DNA of 59,290 nt. It comes from Bacillota bacterium. GTDB taxonomy: Bacteria > Bacillota > UBA4882 > UBA10575. The notes beneath the pieces were generated by a model. It had not been told where the DNA came from. It searched no databases and saw only the letters and a list, made by a program, of their open reading frames with translations. A program made the translations under genes and the position numbers. Below are positions 54,129-59,290 of this stretch, piece by piece; the first letter of the stretch is position 1; each line of letters starts with the position of its first letter. The stretch is from contig JAAYHY010000003.1 of NCBI GenBank assembly GCA_012735135.1, positions 1 to 59,290 on the forward strand. Direction: 5' to 3'.

Positions 54129-54379
54129 TTCGCTTCCGCTCCGGGGTAATCCTGCCCTTCTCCAGATTTAACCCCATTTTTAGAAGGTATTTACCAAGGA
54201 GGTGTCAAAGTCATTGCACAGAAGGAGTGGTGGCGAAATATGCTAAGTCTCCCAAGAACCGTAGCGTCCACCAGAGAATAACCAGCAGGAAAATCCCAGT
54301 TAATTATCGAATTAGGCCGTTTATATCTACTTTTTCTGTTTACTTGCCGGGGACAGGATTAATTTGGAGGTGGGTAGCC
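54129..54379 (+). other. lon leader region with an orphan Shine-Dalgarno and micro-ORF
   Basis: Within this 250-base leader, AAGGAGGT (54196-54203) is followed 9 bases later by ATT GCA CAG (54213), a frame of 22 codons to 54281, and 10 bases later by TTG (54214) with a 10-codon frame. Either could be a leader peptide. No clear CtsR or HrcA-type box was seen. Confidence 0.3.
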
Positions 54380-56752
54380 ATGGCGGCTGCTACGTTTAAC
54401 TGGAGAAAACCGAATCATACCGAGAATCAACTGGAACTTCCGCTCCTCCCGCTGCGGGGAGTTATTGTCTTTCCCTACGTGATTATCCATCTGGATGTGG
54501 GGCGGGAGAAATCCGTCAGCGCCTTGGAAGAAGCAATGGTCAACAACCGCATGATCGTCCTTGCCGCCCAGCACCAGGCTAAGACCGATGAGCCGGAGCC
54601 GGAGGATATCTATAAGTTAGGAACCTTGGCCGAAGTCAAACAGTTATTGAAACTGCCCGACGGCACCCTCCGGGTGCTGGTGGAGGGGTTGAGCCGGGTG
54701 GAAGTAAAATCCTTCCTCCAACGGGACCCCCATTACCGGGTGCTCGTCGAAAAAGTGGAAGAGTCAACGGTCATCACCCCGGAGTTGCAAGCATTGATGC
54801 GGACGACTTGCTTCCAGTTTGAGCAGTATATTAAAAATAGTAAACGGATTCAACCCGATGTTTTAGCTTCCGTTTCCCGGATCGAAGAACCGGGGAGGCT
54901 CGCCGATGTGATCGCTTCCCACCTTAACTTGAAAGTTGAAGACAAGCAGGCCTTGCTGGAAGCGATTACTCCCGGAAAACGGCTGGAAAAACTCTACGCC
55001 ATCTTGGTGAATGAGTTGGAGATCATCGAGATGGAGAGAAAAATCCACCTCCGGGTGAGAAAACAAATGGAGAAAACCCAGAAGGAATACTATCTCCGTG
55101 AGCAGATGAAGGCCATCCAGAAAGAGTTGGGCGAGAAAGATGAGCGGACGGCGGAAGCTGACGAACTCAGGGCGAGGGTGGAAGAAATGGACCTCCCGGA
55201 GGAAGTGCGCCAAAGGGCGCTCAAGGAGATTGACCGTTTAGAAAAGATGCCGCCGATGGTAGCGGAAGCTGCGGTGGTCCGGAATTATCTGGATTGGTTA
55301 TTGGCTTTACCCTGGAATATCTATACCGAAGACCACCTTGACCTGGAGGCGGCCGAAGCCATCCTGAATGAGGACCATTATGGCTTGGATAAGGTAAAAG
55401 AGCGGATCCTGGAATTCCTGGCCGTCCGGAAGTTGACCAAGAACCTAAAGGGACCGATTCTTTGTCTGGTCGGCCCTCCGGGGGTGGGGAAAACTTCGCT
55501 TGCCCGGTCAATTGCGCGGGCGATGAACCGGAAATTTGTCCGTTTCTCGTTGGGGGGAGTCCGGGATGAGGCCGAGATCCGCGGTCACCGGCGGACCTAC
55601 GTGGGCGCGTTACCCGGCAAGATCATCCAGTTAATGCGCCAGGTGGGGTCGAAAAACCCCGTCTTCCTTCTGGATGAGATCGATAAGATGTCCATGGATT
55701 TCCGGGGTGACCCGTCGGCTGCCCTTTTGGAGGTGCTGGATCCGGAACAGAACAACGCCTTCGGCGATCATTACCTGGAGGTTAGTTTCGATCTTTCGCA
55801 GGTCTTTTTCATTACCACGGCAAATACCGTGTATAATATTCCCCGGCCCTTACTCGACCGGATGGAGATTATCCAGATTGCCGGTTATACCGAAGAGGAG
55901 AAGGTGGAGATCGCCAAAAGACACCTCCTGCCGAAACAACGCCGGGAGCATGGTTTGGAAAATGATCAGCTGGTCCTGACCGATGCGGTGCTGGCCGAGG
56001 TGATCCGGTCCTATACCCGGGAATCGGGGGTACGCAACCTCGAGCGGGAACTGGCTACGATTTGCCGGAAAACAGCCCGGCAGTTGGTGAGTAACCAAGT
56101 GGCGACGGTCCGGGTGAGCAAACAAAATCTCCATAAATATTTAGGTATTCCCAAGTTCCGTTACGGGGTGAAGGAGGAGGACGACCGGGTCGGGGTGGCG
56201 ACCGGGCTGGCCTGGACCGAGGTGGGGGGAGAACTCTTGATGATCGAAGTCTCCGCGGTCAAAGGCAAGGGCCAGTTGTTGCTCACCGGAAAACTGGGTG
56301 AAGTGATGCGCGAGTCCGCCCAAGCGGCGGTGAGTTACATCCGGTCCCGGGCGGCGGGCCTTGGGATCCCCGAGGATTTCCATGAAAATACCGATCTTCA
56401 TATCCACGTGCCGGAAGGCGCCATTCCGAAAGACGGCCCTTCCGCCGGGATTACAATGGCGACGGCGGTTGTGTCCGCTCTTTCCGGCGTACCGGTCCGG
56501 AGTGACGTGGCGATGACCGGTGAGATTACTTTGCGCGGCCGGGTCTTGCCCATCGGCGGTTTGAAGGAAAAGGTGTTGGCGGCCCACCGGGCGGGGATTA
56601 AAACGATTATTATTCCGAAGGAAAACCAGAAAGATATGGAGGAGATCCCACCGCAAGTCGCCCGAAAACTCCGCTTTGTCCTGGTGGAAACGATGGATGC
56701 GGTGTTGAAAGAGGCCTTGGTGGCGGTGGTTGCCCGGGAAGAGGTGGGGTAA
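54380..56752 (+). CDS. lon: ATP-dependent protease Lon (LonA type)
   Basis: Cytoplasmic AAA+ serine protease removing damaged and regulatory proteins. The 790 residues include the N-terminal substrate domain ([20 protein letters not shown]), coiled coil, AAA+ module with Walker [12 protein letters not shown] and Walker [11 protein letters not shown], and the protease domain with catalytic Ser in [11 protein letters not shown] and Lys in [22 protein letters not shown] precedes the ATG at 54380; upstream in-frame sequence (to 54119) is unlike Lon. Confidence 0.97.
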   Translation: MAAATFNWRKPNHTENQLELPLLPLRGVIVFPYVIIHLDVGREKSVSALEEAMVNNRMIVLAAQHQAKTDEPEPEDIYKLGTLAEVKQLLKLPDGTLRVLVEGLSRVEVKSFLQRDPHYRVLVEKVEESTVITPELQALMRTTCFQFEQYIKNSKRIQPDVLASVSRIEEPGRLADVIASHLNLKVEDKQALLEAITPGKRLEKLYAILVNELEIIEMERKIHLRVRKQMEKTQKEYYLREQMKAIQKELGEKDERTAEADELRARVEEMDLPEEVRQRALKEIDRLEKMPPMVAEAAVVRNYLDWLLALPWNIYTEDHLDLEAAEAILNEDHYGLDKVKERILEFLAVRKLTKNLKGPILCLVGPPGVGKTSLARSIARAMNRKFVRFSLGGVRDEAEIRGHRRTYVGALPGKIIQLMRQVGSKNPVFLLDEIDKMSMDFRGDPSAALLEVLDPEQNNAFGDHYLEVSFDLSQVFFITTANTVYNIPRPLLDRMEIIQIAGYTEEEKVEIAKRHLLPKQRREHGLENDQLVLTDAVLAEVIRSYTRESGVRNLERELATICRKTARQLVSNQVATVRVSKQNLHKYLGIPKFRYGVKEEDDRVGVATGLAWTEVGGELLMIEVSAVKGKGQLLLTGKLGEVMRESAQAAVSYIRSRAAGLGIPEDFHENTDLHIHVPEGAIPKDGPSAGITMATAVVSALSGVPVRSDVAMTGEITLRGRVLPIGGLKEKVLAAHRAGIKTIIIPKENQKDMEEIPPQVARKLRFVLVETMDAVLKEALVAVVAREEVG

Positions 56753-56816
56753 AAACTGGCGCCCGATGTATTTTATAGATAGTGGCAAAAGGCAGGAGGA
56801 TCAAGGAGGCGATCCA

Positions 56817-59171
56817 TTGAACGAGAAGACCTTCCGGGTCTTGGAGTTTGAAAAAATTTTGACCCGGTTAGCCAATTACGCCAGCAGTCCATTGGGTAAG
56901 GAACTGGCGCTTAACCTCCGGCCGGCTCTGACTTCCGCCGAGATCAAAGCGGGACAGGCGGAGACGACGGAAGCATGTTTTTTAATCCAAAGCGGGGAAC
57001 GGATTCCTCTGGGGGGGATTTTTGACCTCCGGGCGGTCTTCAAAAAGGCCGGCCTGGGCGGGGTATTATCCCCGGAAGAACTGGCGGCGGTGGGCGAGAC
57101 CTGCCGCGCCGCCCGTCTCTTCCGGGAGTTTTTTCGCGGGGATAAGGAGGAAACGGTGCCGACCCTGGCGGCCTTAGCCGCAGGCTTAACGGCTTTTCCT
57201 GCGGTGGAAGAAGCAATCGCGCGGGCAATTACCCCGGAGGGGGAAGTGCGGGATGACGCCAGCCCTCAGCTCTACCGGTTACGATCCCAGATGCGCACCT
57301 TCCAGAACCGGGTCCGCGATAAACTGGAGGCGATTGTCCACGGAAATGAAACCCGGAAATATCTCCAGGAAGCCTTGATCACCCTCCGCAACGGCCGTTA
57401 TGTGATCCCGGTGAAACAGGAATACCGGCAGGTTCTGCCGGGGATCGTCCATGACCAGTCGGCCAGCGGGGCTACCTTATTTATTGAACCCATGGCCATT
57501 GTGGAGATTAACAACCAATTACGTCAGGTAGAGGCGGAAGAGAAAAAGGAAGTGGCCCGGATCCTGGCGGCCTTAAGCGCGTTGGTGGGCGAGGTGGCTT
57601 CCCCGGCGCTGGTTAATTTAAAGATCCTTGCCCGCTTGGACTTGGCTTTTGCCAAAGCCCGTTACAGTCAAGCCATCGGGGGAACGGAACCGGTCATCAA
57701 CGATCAGGCTTACCTCCGGTTGCTGGCCGCCCGCCATCCCTTGCTTGAAGGGGACGTGGTCCCAATCGATCTGGAGTTGGGACGGGGTTTTCAAACCCTC
57801 GTCATTACCGGCCCGAACACCGGCGGCAAAACCGTCAGTTTGAAAACGGCCGGCTTGTTAACGTTGATGGCCCAGTCCGGCCTCCATATTCCGGCTGCTT
57901 CCGGTTCGGAGGTCGGGGTCTTTACCGGGGTTTATTGCGATATCGGTGACGAGCAAAGTATCGAGCAGAGCCTGAGTACTTTCTCCTCCCATCTAACCAA
58001 TATCATCTCGATTTTAAAGGAAGCCCGGAGCGAAGACAGCCTCGTTCTCCTGGACGAACTGGGGGCGGGGACCGACCCGGCGGAAGGGGCGACCCTGGCC
58101 GTTGCCTTGCTGGAAGAGTTCCACCGGCGGGGGGTGAGGACGATTGCCACCACCCACTACGGGGACTTAAAGGTTTTTGCTTATAACACCCCAGGGGTGC
58201 AGAATGCCTCGGTTGAGTTTGACCCGCAAACTTTAGCCCCCACCTACCGTCTGTTGATTGGTCTGCCCGGACGGAGCAACGCGTTGGCGGTGGCTTCCCG
58301 TTTGGGGCTGGACCCGGCCATCATTGAACGGGCCCGGGAATTGCTTTCCCCCGGGGAGCGGCGGGTGGAAGACCTCATCGGCGAGATCATGAAAGAGCGG
58401 CAAATGCTGGAACAGGAGCGGCGGGACGCCTCCGCTTTAAGGCTCAGGGCGCAGCGGGAAGAACAGGAACTAAGGGCTGAACTGGCCAAGTTGAAAGCGA
58501 AAAGGAACGAACTGATGAAAGAAGCGCGGGAGGAGGCCCGGGCCCTGATCCGCGAGACCCGGCGGGAGATGGAGAATTTACTCCGGAGCTTACAGGAGGC
58601 CGCCGGTCCGTCCGCCCGCACCAAGCTGGCCAATGAAGCCCGGGCGGCCATGGCGGAACAACTGGAGGCCTTAACCGAACCCTTACTCCCCGGCGACAGC
58701 GCATACCAGGGTGAACTGGAAGTGGGGCTCAAAGTGAAACTGGCCGGTTTTGGGCAGGAGGGGGTTATTCTCGACCTTAATGCGGAGAATGCCCTGGTCC
58801 AGGCTGGCGCGGTCCGGCTCTGGGTGGAACGGGGCAAACTTACCCCCTTAGGGGAGGAGAAGCAAGCACCGGCGGCGCCGGGGACGGTCAAGATGGGCGC
58901 CCTGGCCCAGGAAAAGGTGAAAACCATCTCCCCCGAGCTCGACCTCCGGGGGATGACCGTGGAGGAGGCTTTACAAGTGACCGATAAATATCTGGATGAG
59001 GCAATTCTCGCCGGTCTTCCTTGGGTCCGCCTGATTCACGGCAAGGGCACCGGCGCCCTCCGGGCCGCCATCAAAGACTACGTCAAAAAGCATCCCCGGG
59101 TCAAGAAATACCGCTGGGGCGAGACCAACGAAGGCGGGATGGGTGTGACCGTGGTCGAACTGGAGCGGTAG
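56817..59171 (+). CDS. mutS2: endonuclease MutS2
   Basis: MutS2 recognises recombination intermediates or collided ribosomes. The 784 residues show the MutS-like core and clamp (about 1-300), the ATPase with Walker A ITGPNTGGKTVSLKT and Walker B VLLDELGAGTDPAEGA, a long coiled coil (about 505-625), a KOW-like segment (LEVGLKVKLAGFGQEGVILD) and a C-terminal Smr domain (LDLRGMTVEEAL, IHGKGTGALR) with its nuclease motif. The TTG start has AAGGAGG 7 bases upstream. It starts 64 bases after lon. Confidence 0.95.
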   Translation: MNEKTFRVLEFEKILTRLANYASSPLGKELALNLRPALTSAEIKAGQAETTEACFLIQSGERIPLGGIFDLRAVFKKAGLGGVLSPEELAAVGETCRAARLFREFFRGDKEETVPTLAALAAGLTAFPAVEEAIARAITPEGEVRDDASPQLYRLRSQMRTFQNRVRDKLEAIVHGNETRKYLQEALITLRNGRYVIPVKQEYRQVLPGIVHDQSASGATLFIEPMAIVEINNQLRQVEAEEKKEVARILAALSALVGEVASPALVNLKILARLDLAFAKARYSQAIGGTEPVINDQAYLRLLAARHPLLEGDVVPIDLELGRGFQTLVITGPNTGGKTVSLKTAGLLTLMAQSGLHIPAASGSEVGVFTGVYCDIGDEQSIEQSLSTFSSHLTNIISILKEARSEDSLVLLDELGAGTDPAEGATLAVALLEEFHRRGVRTIATTHYGDLKVFAYNTPGVQNASVEFDPQTLAPTYRLLIGLPGRSNALAVASRLGLDPAIIERARELLSPGERRVEDLIGEIMKERQMLEQERRDASALRLRAQREEQELRAELAKLKAKRNELMKEAREEARALIRETRREMENLLRSLQEAAGPSARTKLANEARAAMAEQLEALTEPLLPGDSAYQGELEVGLKVKLAGFGQEGVILDLNAENALVQAGAVRLWVERGKLTPLGEEKQAPAAPGTVKMGALAQEKVKTISPELDLRGMTVEEALQVTDKYLDEAILAGLPWVRLIHGKGTGALRAAIKDYVKKHPRVKKYRWGETNEGGMGVTVVELER

Positions 59172-59199
59172 GTTTTGAATTTCGTTATTTACCAAATTA

Positions 59200-59233
59200 A
59201 AAGAGGCTGCCCCCTTCGGGCAGCCTCTTTTCG
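59200..59233 (+). terminator. rho-independent terminator of mutS2
   Basis: Perfect 13-bp stem AAAGAGGCTGCCC / GGGCAGCCTCTTT with a 5-base loop and a short T tail. Confidence 0.9.
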
Positions 59234-59290
59234 TAAAATATGCACCTTTGTTTAGCCAAGGTTTTTCTCGCAATCAAAGTTTAATCAGAA

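Noticed and set aside
56141-56788. Minus-strand open frame (215 codons) opposite the lon 3' end
   Set aside because: It overlaps the Lon catalytic domain and has the His/Arg-rich bias of antisense frames.
58244-58927. Long minus-strand open frame (227 codons) under mutS2
   Set aside because: Serine/arginine-rich antisense frame of a well-defined MutS2; composition is typical of a shadow.
1-59290. tRNA, rRNA, insertion sequences, prophage or defence genes
   Set aside because: None was recognised by reading; no transposase, integrase, cas or restriction motifs among the frames. A tRNA or covariance-model scan was not possible here.

Overview
The window suggests a diderm Bacillota (Firmicutes) genome. 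It carries an outer-membrane assembly and lipopolysaccharide-export block (BamA, OmpH/Skp, LpxD, LptF/G, LptD, LptC, LptA) next to genes with a Firmicutes character: a YqeZ-type NfeD with FloA, a YhaM-like exonuclease, MutS2, a YmaF-family protein, LysM proteins without signal peptides, and rho-independent terminators with poly-T tails. The best guess is a Limnochordia/Hydrogenispora-like lineage. That is inferred from gene content only; no rRNA is present to test it.

Layout. (1) 1-8.5 kb, plus strand: envelope biogenesis operon, from the 3' end of bamA to lptA with tight overlaps. (2) 8.5-11.8 kb: YhaM-like exonuclease, tRNA methylthiotransferase MtaB, a HIT protein, then rpsU (S21) with its own consensus promoter and terminator. 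(3) 11.9-14.9 kb: NfeD/FloA membrane-microdomain operon with a small membrane protein. (4) 15.0-16.5 kb: a single-gene unit for a Re-citrate synthase-like enzyme. (5) 16.6-23.7 kb: disaccharide utilisation locus (two CUT1 permeases, a soluble binding protein, cellobiose phosphorylase, LacI regulator). It has no ATPase gene, so a shared MsmK-type ATPase is expected elsewhere. (6) 23.7-27.5 kb, minus strand: DUF2937 protein, a frame-broken small coiled-coil gene, a VOC/glyoxalase protein, a chemoreceptor and an 84-residue protein. (7) 27.6-34.2 kb: a large MalT-like/SARP regulator, YmaF, and a second GH94 phosphorylase. (8) 34.2-41 kb: small membrane proteins, a CsgG-like protein, two LysM repeat proteins, a beta-barrel-like protein and a HAD phosphatase. 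(9) 41-49.6 kb: alpha-glucan metabolism (type I pullulanase, GH57 branching enzyme, DUF4912 protein) with a TraB/GumN protein and a class A penicillin-binding protein. (10) 49.8-59.3 kb: FG-GAP repeat protein, LOG-like protein, UPF0182 membrane protein, Lon and MutS2.

The genes point to a fermentative saccharolytic bacterium. It would import disaccharides into the periplasm and cytoplasm, split them by phosphorolysis, store and remodel an alpha-glucan, and maintain an LPS-type outer membrane.

No obvious defence island, CRISPR array, insertion sequence, tRNA or rRNA was seen. The most unusual signals are these: several genes have good Shine-Dalgarno sequences that point at AUU/AUA/AUC rather than AUG/GUG/UUG; several short genes of 41-53 codons sit in gaps, one of them (24.5-24.8 kb) frame-broken; and several perfect inverted repeats lie upstream of the sugar genes.
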